Source: an uncultured bacterium (GTDB lineage Bacteria; Actinomycetota; Coriobacteriia; Coriobacteriales; Coriobacteriaceae). Taken from it: 64,000 bases of DNA. The position numbers and the translations under genes were made by a program. The stretch covers positions 6,276 to 70,275 of the forward strand of contig CAJMPU010000012.1 in the NCBI GenBank assembly GCA_905215505.1. Direction: 5' to 3'. This document shows, piece after piece, positions 42,466 through 50,374 of this stretch (positions within the stretch are counted from its first letter, which is position 1; the number at the start of each line of letters is the position of its first letter). The notes below the pieces were generated by a model, which had not been told where the DNA came from, ran no database searches, and saw only the letters and a list, made by a program, of their open reading frames with translations.

Positions 42466-43392
42466 ATGCAACCTCGACTACAGCGCGACGCGCAGGCCCA
42501 GCCGGTGTGCAGTCGTCGCATCTTCTTGGGTAGCGCTCTCGCTGCGAGCGCTTCTGTCGTCGCCGGCGCACTTGCCGGTTGCCAGCGCCCCTCCACGCTG
42601 GAAGTAGTTCAGCCCACGACAGGCGGCGGTCGCGATGACCTGTCCGATTCCGTTATCGGCAAGGATAAGATCCGCATCGGCATGGAGGCGGCCTACGCCC
42701 CGTACAACTGGCAGGTTTCCGAGGCCAGCGAGTTCACGATCCCCATCGATAACGTGCAGGGCGCTTATGCCGACGGCTACGACGTGCAGATCGCCAAGAT
42801 CGTCTGCAAGGCCCTTGGCGGTGAGCCCGTTGCCGTCAAGCAGAGCTTCTCGGGCCTCATCGATTCACTTAACAATGGCCAGATCGACCTCATCATTGCC
42901 GGCATGAGCGCCACGCCCGAGCGCGAGGAGTCCGTCGGCTTTTCCGATCCGTACTTTATCGGCTACTTTGGCCTATTCGTAAAAGAGGGCTCGCCCTACC
43001 AAAACGCGACCAAGCTCAGCGACTTTAGCGGCGCCACGGTGCTCGGCCAAAAGGACACCATGCTCGATACCGTCATCGACGAAATCCCGGGCGTTGTGCA
43101 CAAAAACCCGGTCGATTCGGTTCCCACGGTGTTTTCGAACCTGCTGCAGGGCACGTGCGACGCCGTGACCTACAACACTGAGAACGAAAAGGGCTATATG
43201 GCCCAAAACCCGGGTATCGTGCCGATTCAATTTGCCGAGGGCGAGGGCTTTAAGCAGGAGGTCACGGCGAATGTCGGTTGCCGCAAGGGATCGGACAAAC
43301 TGCTTAAGCTCATCGACAAGACACTCAAGGGCATCAGCCAGGAGGAGCGCGACCAGATGTGGGACGCGTGCCTCGACCGTCAGCCGGCATAG
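42466..43392 (+). CDS. Amino-acid ABC transporter substrate-binding lipoprotein
   Basis: A 308-residue family-3 extracellular solute-binding protein. The signal region has SRRIFLGSALAASAS and lipobox LAGC (Cys39), so it is a lipoprotein and the Arg17-Arg18 pair suggests Tat export. The mature part shows IRIGMEAAYAPYNW, YDVQIAKIVCKALGG, DLIIAGMSATPEREESVGFSDPY, typical for polar amino acids (Glu/Gln/Arg/His type). It is the first gene of the operon with permease and ATPase. ATG 42466 follows AGGGAAGG. Confidence 0.9.
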   Translation: MQPRLQRDAQAQPVCSRRIFLGSALAASASVVAGALAGCQRPSTLEVVQPTTGGGRDDLSDSVIGKDKIRIGMEAAYAPYNWQVSEASEFTIPIDNVQGAYADGYDVQIAKIVCKALGGEPVAVKQSFSGLIDSLNNGQIDLIIAGMSATPEREESVGFSDPYFIGYFGLFVKEGSPYQNATKLSDFSGATVLGQKDTMLDTVIDEIPGVVHKNPVDSVPTVFSNLLQGTCDAVTYNTENEKGYMAQNPGIVPIQFAEGEGFKQEVTANVGCRKGSDKLLKLIDKTLKGISQEERDQMWDACLDRQPA

Positions 43393-43401
43393 GGAGGCAG
43401 C

Positions 43402-44550
43402 ATGAAAGGCATCAATCGTCTGGCCTCCTTTATCAAGGCCGACCACCGTTATGTGTACCTGGGCACGAGCGTTATCGCGGCGCTCGGCTTGGCATTTAGC
43501 CAGCGCAACCCCACGCCGCTGAGCTTTTTGGCGCCCACCGGCATCTTCCAGGATTGCCTTTGGGCGATTCTTTGGGCCTGGATCGTCGTGTCGGCGGCGG
43601 CGCTGGTCACCAAGCTCATGCACTGGAGCGACTATCGCGAAAAGTCGCCGTTCGCCTCCGAGCGTTGCCGTCGCGGCGCGCGCCTGGGCAGCTATGTCGT
43701 GGTTGCCATCGCGGCGATCTTCTTTATCGACCGCTGCGTCATGTCGTTTGTCGACCTGGTGCAGGTGAGCATTGTCTCGGACTCCAATCCCAGCGACTTT
43801 CTGTCGAGCTTGGTCTACATGACCTACAAGAGCGGCGACTTCTTCATCCGTGGCATCGAGATCACCATCGCGCTTGCCACCTTCGGCACCGTCATCGCAT
43901 TCTTCCTGGCGCTGCTCTTTGTGTTCCTGCGTATTCAGACCTTCGACCGCGTAGACAACGACCTGGTGCGCTTCTTTAAGAGCATCGGCCGCGGCTTTGC
44001 GACCGTCTACTCCACCATCGTGCGCGGCACGCCCATGATGGTCCAGGGCCTGCTCATCTATTACGCGGGCTTCACCGTTTTGCGCGGCATGGGCTTCGAG
44101 ACCGCCCAGGCCAACCAGATCTGGAGTACCTTCACTGCCGGCCTCGTCACCATCTCGCTCAACTCTACCGCCTACATGATGGAGGTCCTGCGCGGCGGCA
44201 TCGAGTCCATCGACCCCGGTCAGGCCGAGGCAGCGCGCTCGCTGGGTCTGTCACAGTGGCAAGCCATGCGCAAGGTCGTGTTCCCCCAGGGCATTAAAAA
44301 TGCGATTCCGGCGCTCACCAACGAGCTCATCATCAACATCAAGGATTCGTCGGTGCTCTCGGTCATTGGCGTGTTTGACCTCATGTACGCCACCACCACT
44401 GTCGCCGGCGTGTACTACCGCCAGATGGAGGTCTACTGCGTGGCGCTCGTGGTTTACCTGATCCTGACGCTCGTGGCGAGCCGCCTGCTCGAGGCCTTTG
44501 GCAAAAAGCTCGGCGCCGAGGCCCCGGCAACGCTGCCCAGCTCCAACTAG
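43402..44550 (+). CDS. Amino-acid ABC transporter permease
   Basis: A 382-residue HisM/GlnP-type permease, longer than the usual ~220-240 residues because of an N-terminal extension with two to three extra hydrophobic segments (about residues 20-130). The core has IVRGTPMMVQGLLIYY, the EAA loop EAARSLGLSQWQAMRKVVFPQ-like stretch (given in part) that docks to the ATPase, and LINIKDSSVLSVIGVFDL. It begins 9 bases after the binding-protein stop codon, with AGGGAGG upstream. It works with the lipoprotein and ATPase flanking it. Confidence 0.9.
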   Translation: MKGINRLASFIKADHRYVYLGTSVIAALGLAFSQRNPTPLSFLAPTGIFQDCLWAILWAWIVVSAAALVTKLMHWSDYREKSPFASERCRRGARLGSYVVVAIAAIFFIDRCVMSFVDLVQVSIVSDSNPSDFLSSLVYMTYKSGDFFIRGIEITIALATFGTVIAFFLALLFVFLRIQTFDRVDNDLVRFFKSIGRGFATVYSTIVRGTPMMVQGLLIYYAGFTVLRGMGFETAQANQIWSTFTAGLVTISLNSTAYMMEVLRGGIESIDPGQAEAARSLGLSQWQAMRKVVFPQGIKNAIPALTNELIINIKDSSVLSVIGVFDLMYATTTVAGVYYRQMEVYCVALVVYLILTLVASRLLEAFGKKLGAEAPATLPSSN

Positions 44551-44572
44551 GCGCAAGACGAGGAGAATCATC

Positions 44573-45358
44573 ATGGCAGATACCACTACCACCGGCGCTG
44601 TGGCCGCCGCACAAACTAAAGAGCCGCTCATCCGCGTCGAGGGCCTGCGCAAGAGCTTCGGTTCGCTCGAGGTGCTCAGGGGCATCGACCTCGCTGTCAA
44701 TCCCGGTGAGGTCGTTACCATCATCGGCGCCTCGGGCTCGGGCAAGTCGACCTTCCTGCGCTGCCTCAACCTGCTCGAGACCCCGGACGCGGGCCACATC
44801 TGGTTCCACGGCCAGGACCTTACGGCCGAGCGCTGCAATATCAATAAACTCCGTGAGGACATCGGCATGGTGTTCCAGGGCTTTAACCTGTTCAACAACA
44901 TGGATGTGCTCGACAACTGCACGCTCGCGCCCGTCACGCTCAAAAAGATGAGCAAGGCCGAGGCCGAGAAGGTCGCAATGGAGCATCTGACGAGCGTGGG
45001 GCTCGAAAAGTTCGCGCACGCCGCCGTGGGTCGCCTGTCCGGCGGCCAAAAGCAGCGCGTGGCCATCGCGCGCGCCCTGTGCATGAATCCGCAGATCATG
45101 CTGTTCGACGAGCCGACTTCGGCACTCGACCCCGAGATCGTGGGCGAGGTGCTCGAGGTCATGCGCAAGCTCGCGGCCGACGGCATGACCATGGTTGTCG
45201 TCACGCACGAGATGGCCTTTGCCCGCACGGTGTCCGACCGCGTGGTCTTTATGGACAAGGGCGTGGTGCTCGAGGACGCCGCGCCGGCCGAGCTCTTCGG
45301 CAACCCCAAACACCAGCGCACTCGCGAGTTCCTCTCTCGCTATCTCGAGGACAAATAA
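44573..45358 (+). CDS. Amino-acid ABC transporter ATP-binding protein
   Basis: A 261-residue polar amino-acid ABC ATPase (GlnQ/HisP family). It has Walker A GASGSGKST, Q-loop VFQGFNLFNNM, signature LSGGQKQRVAIARAL, Walker B MLFDEPTSALD and switch His in VVTHEM. A 20-residue Thr/Ala-rich N-terminal extension precedes the domain. ATG 44573 follows GAGGAG; the frame extends back into the permease gene. It closes the three-gene transporter operon, with a weak hairpin after it. Confidence 0.92.
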   Translation: MADTTTTGAVAAAQTKEPLIRVEGLRKSFGSLEVLRGIDLAVNPGEVVTIIGASGSGKSTFLRCLNLLETPDAGHIWFHGQDLTAERCNINKLREDIGMVFQGFNLFNNMDVLDNCTLAPVTLKKMSKAEAEKVAMEHLTSVGLEKFAHAAVGRLSGGQKQRVAIARALCMNPQIMLFDEPTSALDPEIVGEVLEVMRKLAADGMTMVVVTHEMAFARTVSDRVVFMDKGVVLEDAAPAELFGNPKHQRTREFLSRYLEDK

Positions 45359-45382
45359 CCGGCGCAAACGCCTACGTTGCAG

Positions 45383-45403
45383 GGCCGCTCCCGTGGGGCG
45401 GCC
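45383..45403 (+). terminator. Weak terminator after the amino-acid ABC operon
   Basis: GGCCGC pairs with GCGGCC around a 9-base loop, followed by TTTGTCGTC. The next gene starts 27 bases on, so read-through into the peptidase gene is likely. Confidence 0.5.
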
Positions 45404-45429
45404 TTTGTCGTCACAATCGAAAGGATGTC

Positions 45430-46863
45430 ATGGCCGAGGTTTGGCGCTTCTTTGCGCATGAGGACGATTTTGCCGATATGGACGAGGCCGGCGCGTGCGA
45501 GCGTTTGGGCCGCGTGCTGTCGTTTCCGACCGTCTCGAGCATGGATGCCGAGGCGGTGGACTGGCAGCCCTTCGATGACCTGCGCGCCTATATGCAGCAG
45601 GCCTGGCCGCGCGTGTTTGCGGCGGGCGAGGTCGAGCTTATCGATCATTCGCTGCTGGTGACGCTTGGCGGTTCCGACCCCGCCCTCAAACCCGTCATGC
45701 TCATGGGCCACATGGACGTGGTCCCCGTGGTGCCGGATACCGAGGCCGACTGGACACATGCCCCCTTTAGCGGGCACGTGGACGACACCTACATCTGGGG
45801 CCGCGGCGCGATCGACATGAAGGATCAGGTCGCAGGCATTCTCGAGGCTGTCGAGTATGCGCTGGCGCACGGTTGGCAGCACGAGCGCACGCTGCTCCTG
45901 GCCTTTGGCCAGGACGAGGAGACTACGCAGTACGGAGCAGGCGCCATCGGCCGTGCGCTCAAGGGGCGCGGCATTGAGCTTGAGTACCTGATCGACGAGG
46001 GTGACTACCGCATCGTTCCGGCTGCCGAGTATAGCGCGGGCGAGGGTTGGCTCATGCACGCTGACCTGGCTGAGAAAGGTTATGCCGACATTGTGCTCAA
46101 GACAAAGAGCGCGGGCGGGCATTCTTCCAACCCCTACGGCGGCACGTCGCTTGAGGTGCTCAGCCGTGCCATCACCGCAATCTGCGATATCGAGTGGCCG
46201 ACGCGCGTGACCGATCCGCTTGCCGCCCAACTCGTCGAGTTGGGGCTCTACACGGCCGATGAAATTGCCGCCAACGGGGACGCCATTGTCCGTGATTGCC
46301 TCGCCAGCAAAAAGCTCTATCCGCTGGTGACGACTACCTGCGCGCCCACGCAGATCGAGGGTGGCAGCACCGGCGCCAACGTAATGCCGCAGGATATGTG
46401 GGCCAACATCAACTTCCGAATGCTCGAGGGCACGAGCGTGGCCGATGTCGCTGCTCGCTGCCGCGAGGCCGTTGCCGCGGCGGGCCTTGCCGGGCGCGTG
46501 GAGGTCGAACTCGGCCCCGGCAGCTCCGAGCCTTCGCCGTCTCCGCGTGTCGGCGGGCCGGGGCTCGAGGCCGTCCGTGCCATCGCCGCCCACTATTTCC
46601 GTGAGCCTTTGGGGACGGAGGAAAACGGATCATCGGCGGCGGGTGGGGTTCCTGTCAGCATCGTCCCCTCAACCGTGATCGGTGCTACCGATGCTGCCAA
46701 CTACCAGCACATTTGCCCTGAGTGCGTTCGCTTCTCGGCCTTTGTGGTTGATGACGACGAGTGTGATCGCGGCGTCCACGGCACTAACGAGCGCATCACC
46801 CGCCGCGCTACCTCCAGGGCATCCGCTTCCTCATCGCCCTGCTTCAAACGCTCTAGAATGTGA
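45430..46863 (+). CDS. M20-family metallopeptidase/deacylase, 3' end frameshifted
   Basis: A 477-residue M20 enzyme (dipeptidase/ArgE/DapE fold). Metal-site motifs are MGHMDVVPV, GRGAIDMKDQVAG and FGQDEET, with the dimerisation-lid segment SAGGHSSNPYGGTS. It follows an amino-acid importer and may release amino acids from peptides or acyl-amino acids. The last ~20 residues (Arg/Ser-rich, ending in RSRM) look wrong: in another frame the DNA reads YLQGIRFLIALLQTL and then TAG at 46854, a normal M20 ending. One missing base near 46801-46808 explains this. The actual stop TGA belongs to a dispersed palindrome. It may be a real mutation or a sequencing error. Confidence 0.87.
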   Translation: MAEVWRFFAHEDDFADMDEAGACERLGRVLSFPTVSSMDAEAVDWQPFDDLRAYMQQAWPRVFAAGEVELIDHSLLVTLGGSDPALKPVMLMGHMDVVPVVPDTEADWTHAPFSGHVDDTYIWGRGAIDMKDQVAGILEAVEYALAHGWQHERTLLLAFGQDEETTQYGAGAIGRALKGRGIELEYLIDEGDYRIVPAAEYSAGEGWLMHADLAEKGYADIVLKTKSAGGHSSNPYGGTSLEVLSRAITAICDIEWPTRVTDPLAAQLVELGLYTADEIAANGDAIVRDCLASKKLYPLVTTTCAPTQIEGGSTGANVMPQDMWANINFRMLEGTSVADVAARCREAVAAAGLAGRVEVELGPGSSEPSPSPRVGGPGLEAVRAIAAHYFREPLGTEENGSSAAGGVPVSIVPSTVIGATDAANYQHICPECVRFSAFVVDDDECDRGVHGTNERITRRATSRASASSSPCFKRSRM

Positions 46864-46883
46864 CAAAGCGACAGTCCCTTTGT
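46858..46883. repeat. Dispersed palindrome, GTGACAAAGGG family (copy 6, decayed)
   Basis: ATGTGACAAAGCGACAGTCC followed by CTTTGTTAG. It begins two bases after the M20 gene's presumed original stop and supplies the present one. Confidence 0.6.
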
Positions 46884-46889
46884 TAGCCG

Positions 46890-46933
46890 TTGGGGACGTT
46901 CTTAAACGACTAGTCGTTAAGGAACGTTCCCAA
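46890..46933. repeat. GGGGACGTTCTTAA palindrome (copy 1)
   Basis: TTGGGGACGTTCTTAAACGA, CTAGTCGTTAAGG and AACGTTCCCAA form a near-perfect inverted repeat centred on CGACTAGTCG. A second copy lies at 48416. Confidence 0.7.
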
Positions 46934-47147
46934 TGGTTACGTCCAATCATTCCGTGCGGGTTATATGCAGGTTTGCCTGCGCACGCTATCATGTATGGGT
47001 TAGATCGCAACTATGTACCCCATACGCGAAGGGATGCGCATGTATCTGAAGATCGACATGTTCTAGCCGGGCTTACCCCCGCAGTGGCGCCGCGCGCCCC
47101 ATCAACTCTGCCGATTTTCACCTTCACGCATATAAAGGAGTCCCGCC

Positions 47148-48215
47148 ATGCGCGACAAGCTCGAAAAGATTATCAAGGCCTACGAGGAACTCGAGAAGAA
47201 GCTCTCCGACCCGGCCGTCGCCTCCGATATCAAGGAGTTCACGCGTCTCAACAAGGAGTACGCGCACCAGTCCGACCTCATCGCCGCCTCGCGCGAGTAC
47301 ATCGGCGCGCTCGATGACATCGAGGCCGCCAAGGAAATGCTCCACGATACTACCGATGCCGATGAGAAGGAGATGCTCCAGATGGATATCTCCGAAAACG
47401 AGGCCAAGCTTCCCCAGCTCGAGGAAGACATTAAGTACATGCTCATCCCGAGCGACCCCAATGACGACAAGAACACCATCGTCGAGATTCGCTCCGCCGC
47501 CGGTGGCGACGAGGCGGCCATCTTTGCCGGCGATCTGTACAAGATGTACCAGCGCTTCTGCGAGTCGCGCGGCTGGAAGACCACCGTGCTCGACTCCAGT
47601 CCCAGCGAGGCCGGTGGCTTTAAGTCCATCGAGTTCAAGGTCGAGGGCGACCGCGTCTACTCCGTCATGAAGTTCGAGTCCGGCGTGCACCGTGTCCAGC
47701 GCGTCCCCAAGACCGAGTCCCAGGGTCGCATCCAGACCTCCACGGCAACCGTCGCCGTGCTTCCCGAGGCCGAGGAGATCGACGTTCAGATCAACCAGTC
47801 CGACCTGCGCATCGATACCTACTGCGCCTCCGGCCCTGGCGGTCAGTGCGTTAACACCACCTACTCCGCCGTGCGCATCACCCACCTGCCCACCAACACC
47901 GTGGTGCAGTCGCAGGAGCAGCGTTCCCAGATCCAGAACCGCGAGGTCTGCATGCAGATGCTGCGCGCTCGTCTGTACGAGATGGAGCTCGAGAAGCAGC
48001 AGGCAGAGCTCGGTGCCGAGCGCCAGAGTCAGATCGGCCACGGCAACCGTTCCGAAAAGATTCGTACCTACAACCAGCCCCAGGACCGCGTGACCGACCA
48101 CCGCATCGGTTTCAACTCCACCTACAACGGTGTCCTTCTGGGCGACCAACTCGGCACCGTGATCGAGGCACTCGCCGCCGCCGAGCGCGCCGAGAAGCTG
48201 GCACAGGCAGTTTAA
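47148..48215 (+). CDS. prfA: Peptide chain release factor 1
   Basis: A 355-residue class I release factor. It has the RF1 stop-codon tripeptide as PKT in HRVQRVPKTESQ, and the GGQ motif (GPGGQCVNTT) that enters the peptidyl-transferase centre; the N-terminal helical domain and AAGGDEAAIF are complete. It recognises UAA/UAG. The gene is followed by structured element B and then prmC, whose product methylates the GGQ glutamine, so the pair is functionally linked. AAGGAG precedes the ATG. The upstream 284 bases hold repeats and the promoter. Confidence 0.96.
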   Translation: MRDKLEKIIKAYEELEKKLSDPAVASDIKEFTRLNKEYAHQSDLIAASREYIGALDDIEAAKEMLHDTTDADEKEMLQMDISENEAKLPQLEEDIKYMLIPSDPNDDKNTIVEIRSAAGGDEAAIFAGDLYKMYQRFCESRGWKTTVLDSSPSEAGGFKSIEFKVEGDRVYSVMKFESGVHRVQRVPKTESQGRIQTSTATVAVLPEAEEIDVQINQSDLRIDTYCASGPGGQCVNTTYSAVRITHLPTNTVVQSQEQRSQIQNREVCMQMLRARLYEMELEKQQAELGAERQSQIGHGNRSEKIRTYNQPQDRVTDHRIGFNSTYNGVLLGDQLGTVIEALAAAERAEKLAQAV

Positions 48216-48374
48216 GTTACGGCGTTTTACCAAACGCCGTAACGGCTCGACGCTGCAAACGCCCCTAAGCGGCAATCTGACGTTCAATTTCAAGGGCGCG
48301 ACCAGAAGGTCAGCGCCCTTTCATTTCACGTCACCTTGCTCGCTTAGGGGCGTTTTCGCTGACTTATGCTCAAC
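48216..48374 (+). repeat. Structured 3' element, copy B
   Basis: It starts at the base after the prfA stop. First comes hairpin GTTACGGCG...CGCCGTAAC (48216-48243), then GACGCTGC. An outer stem AAACGCCCCTAAGCG (48257-48271) pairs exactly with 48341-48355; an inner stem TGACGTTCAA...AAGGGCGC pairs with GCGCCCTT...TTTCACGTCA, capped by GACCAGAAGGTC (48300-48311). Confidence 0.7.
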
Positions 48375-48415
48375 CTGCGGCGGGGCACTCATTGGGGACA
48401 GACTTAAATGAGTAG

Positions 48416-48467
48416 TCGTTGGGGACGTTCTTAAACGACTAGTCGAATAAGAACGTCCCCAGCGACT
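48416..48467. repeat. GGGGACGTTCTTAA palindrome (copy 2)
   Basis: GTCGTTGGGGACGTTCTTAA pairs with the inverse ending AGAACGTCCCCAGCGAC around CGACTAGTCG. It matches the copy at 46890; a partial extra copy (TTGGGGACAGACTTAAATGA) precedes it. Confidence 0.7.
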
Positions 48468-48474
48468 AGGTTGG

Positions 48475-48858
48475 GTACATTGCTTTGAGATGTTATTCAA
48501 TCAGCTTTGATAGGCATTGAGCTGTTTACCTGCTTAAAGCAATGAGCGGCATTCGTCTGCGATCGAAAATAATGCTCAAAATATCGTTCGCGAAGTCGCG
48601 GGGTCCTTTTTGGTGCGTCGCGCGTCAAGTGATTTGGCAAGTTCTTGGTTAGATATTGGTCAGTTTTGGGCAACCTTGCCAAAAGCTTGACGGATGCAGA
48701 TTTAGACGTCGACGAATGAACACTTCGGGTGGGCTCCAAGCAAAAATCTGGGCTGATTCTCGATAATCGCCTTCAATCGTCCCTTGCCAAGCGCTGGCCT
48801 CGCTTACAATCTGCTCCGACATTCGCGCGCCGCCCGGCGCTTAAGAGGGGAGGGCCCC
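48475..48858. other. AT-richer gap before prmC, content unknown
   Basis: This ~380-base stretch is clearly lower in GC than the genes around it. It contains an inverted repeat TTGGCAAG/CTTGCCAA (about 48636-48684) but no open frame with a credible start; an 80-codon minus-strand frame there has no ribosome site. It may hold a promoter, a small RNA or decayed DNA. Confidence 0.4.
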
Positions 48859-50109
48859 ATGGCAAACGAGATCTGGACCATCAAGCGTTGTCTCGAGTGG
48901 ACCAAGGAGTACCTGGCCGAGCGCGGCGAGGAGCACCCCCGTCTTTCTGCCGAGTGGCTGCTGTGCGCCGCCACGGGCCTGGCGCGCATTGACCTATATA
49001 TGCGTATGGACGAGACGCTTAACGCGGCCCAGCTCGAGACCATGCATGCGGCCGTCGTTCGTCGCGCTAAGGGCGAGCCGCTGCAATACATCACGGGCAG
49101 CACGCAGTTTCGCATGATCGATGTCGCGTGCGCCCCCGGTGTGCTCATTCCGCGTCCCGAGACCGAGATGCTCGTCGAGGAAGTCCTTAATTATCTGGAT
49201 GCCGAGGTGCTGAGCCCCGAGGCTGTCGCCCGTCAGCGCGTTGAGCTGCCTTGGAACGATGAGGTCGAGGAAGCGCGCAAAGCCGAAGCCGCATTGGCCG
49301 ACGAGCGAGCGACGGCCGAGCGCCGTGCCGCCAACCTCACAGCTGCCGACGAGGCGGCGCTAGGCGGCGATGTGCTGGGCAGCCGCGCCTATGCCGAGGA
49401 ACTGGCCGACCGCGAGGCCGAACAAGCCGCTGCGCAGGCGGCGGAAGCCGAGACTGCGGAAGCCGCCGAGCCCGAGCTCGACGAATACGGCATCGCCATC
49501 GAGGGTGCCGACCAGGAGATGGCTTCAGCTCAGTATGCCGCCGCGCCCGCTCCGGTCGAGCCCCGTATCGCTCGCGTTCTCGAGGTCGGTTGCGGCACAG
49601 GCTGCATTTCGCTCTCCCTTGCCTGGGAGCGCCGCGGCCATGTCACCTGCACCGCCACCGATATCGAGCCGCGCGCTATCGATCTGGCCACCAAAAACCG
49701 CGACGCGCTCGGCCTCACGGCAGATGAGGTTGCCTTCAGCCTCACCAACCTGGTGAGCTCCATTCCCCACGACGAGTGGGGCACCTTCGACGTGCTCGTC
49801 TCCAACCCACCCTACATCCCGACCGACGTCATGCGCTCGCTGCCGCACGAGGTCAAGGACTTTGAGCCCGATTTGGCTCTCGAGGGCGGTGCCGACGGCC
49901 TGGACATCTTCCGCCGTCTGCTCAATGCGGCACCCTATATGCTGCGCGCCGGCGGCCTGTTTGCTTGCGAGCTCTACGAGGGCGCCCTCGACGCCGCGGC
50001 CGAGCTCTGTCGCCAAGCGGGCCTTTCGGACGTGCGTATCGTCCACGACCTCACCGATCGCCCCCGCATCGTTCGGGCCATCGTCACCGAGCCCAAGCAG
50101 CGCCAGTAA
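48859..50109 (+). CDS. prmC: Release factor glutamine methyltransferase with large insertion
   Basis: A 416-residue PrmC/HemK. The N-terminal helical domain (1-80) and the methyltransferase core are normal: PLQYITGSTQF, PGVLIPRPETEMLVEEVL, motif I VLEVGCGTGCISLSLA, NPPY at 316-319 and FEPDLALEGGADGL. Between the PRPETE helix (ends ~112) and motif I (~239) sits a ~120-residue Ala/Glu-rich insertion, where other PrmC proteins have only a few residues; it looks like a charged helical arm. The enzyme methylates Gln in the GGQ of release factors, matching prfA upstream. ATG 48859 follows GAGGGGAGGG; the frame opens 25 codons earlier. Confidence 0.93.
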   Translation: MANEIWTIKRCLEWTKEYLAERGEEHPRLSAEWLLCAATGLARIDLYMRMDETLNAAQLETMHAAVVRRAKGEPLQYITGSTQFRMIDVACAPGVLIPRPETEMLVEEVLNYLDAEVLSPEAVARQRVELPWNDEVEEARKAEAALADERATAERRAANLTAADEAALGGDVLGSRAYAEELADREAEQAAAQAAEAETAEAAEPELDEYGIAIEGADQEMASAQYAAAPAPVEPRIARVLEVGCGTGCISLSLAWERRGHVTCTATDIEPRAIDLATKNRDALGLTADEVAFSLTNLVSSIPHDEWGTFDVLVSNPPYIPTDVMRSLPHEVKDFEPDLALEGGADGLDIFRRLLNAAPYMLRAGGLFACELYEGALDAAAELCRQAGLSDVRIVHDLTDRPRIVRAIVTEPKQRQ

Positions 50110-50123
50110 TATTTATTAACTGG

Positions 50124-50153
50124 TTAGCAAAAATTATAAAGTAGTTTATAATT
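50124..50153 (+). promoter_or_regulatory. hicAB promoter with overlapping perfect palindrome
   Basis: A -10 TATAAT (50147-50152) with a -35-like TTAGCA (50124-50129) at 17-base spacing. AATTATAAA-GTAG-TTTATAATT (50132-50153), a perfect 9-base-arm palindrome, covers the spacer and -10, so a bound repressor (probably HicB) would block RNA polymerase. Transcription should start near 50159. Confidence 0.65.
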
Positions 50154-50177
50154 AGGATGGCTGAAAGAGGTCGGCCA

Positions 50178-50363
50178 ATGCAACCTCCTACCTTTCGGGA
50201 AATCATTGCCCTACTCAAGCACGATGGATTCGTGAAGGTCGCGCAAGTCGGTAGCCATGCTAAGTATGTTTCTGGTGACCGCGTTGTCACCGTGAACGGC
50301 TCTGGTGGTGATCGACCAAAGAAGGGCACGTGGGCAAGTATTCGTCGCCAAGCTGGATGGTAG
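50178..50363 (+). CDS. hicA: HicA-family mRNA interferase toxin
   Basis: A 61-residue HicA (YcfA) toxin: TFREIIALLKHDGF, the catalytic His in QVGSHAKY (His27), VVTVNG, and KKGTWASIRRQAGW at the end, the double-stranded-RNA-binding-like fold that cleaves mRNA. I chose ATG 50178 because GAGG lies 8 bases upstream and the predicted -10 puts the transcript start at about 50159, which excludes the in-frame ATG at 50157. It is followed 11 bases later by its antitoxin, the usual HicAB order. Confidence 0.85.
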   Translation: MQPPTFREIIALLKHDGFVKVAQVGSHAKYVSGDRVVTVNGSGGDRPKKGTWASIRRQAGW

Positions 50364-50374
50364 TTGGAGGCAAA

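Noticed and set aside
47036..47068. Ten-codon leader peptide (MRMYLKIDMF) upstream of prfA
   Set aside because: It has a plausible GAAGGG site, but no codon bias or attenuator structure linking it to prfA; probably chance.
48497..48739. An 80-codon minus-strand frame between prfA and prmC
   Set aside because: No ribosome site, no recognisable domain, and an ordinary length for chance in AT-richer DNA. I left the region as unknown.
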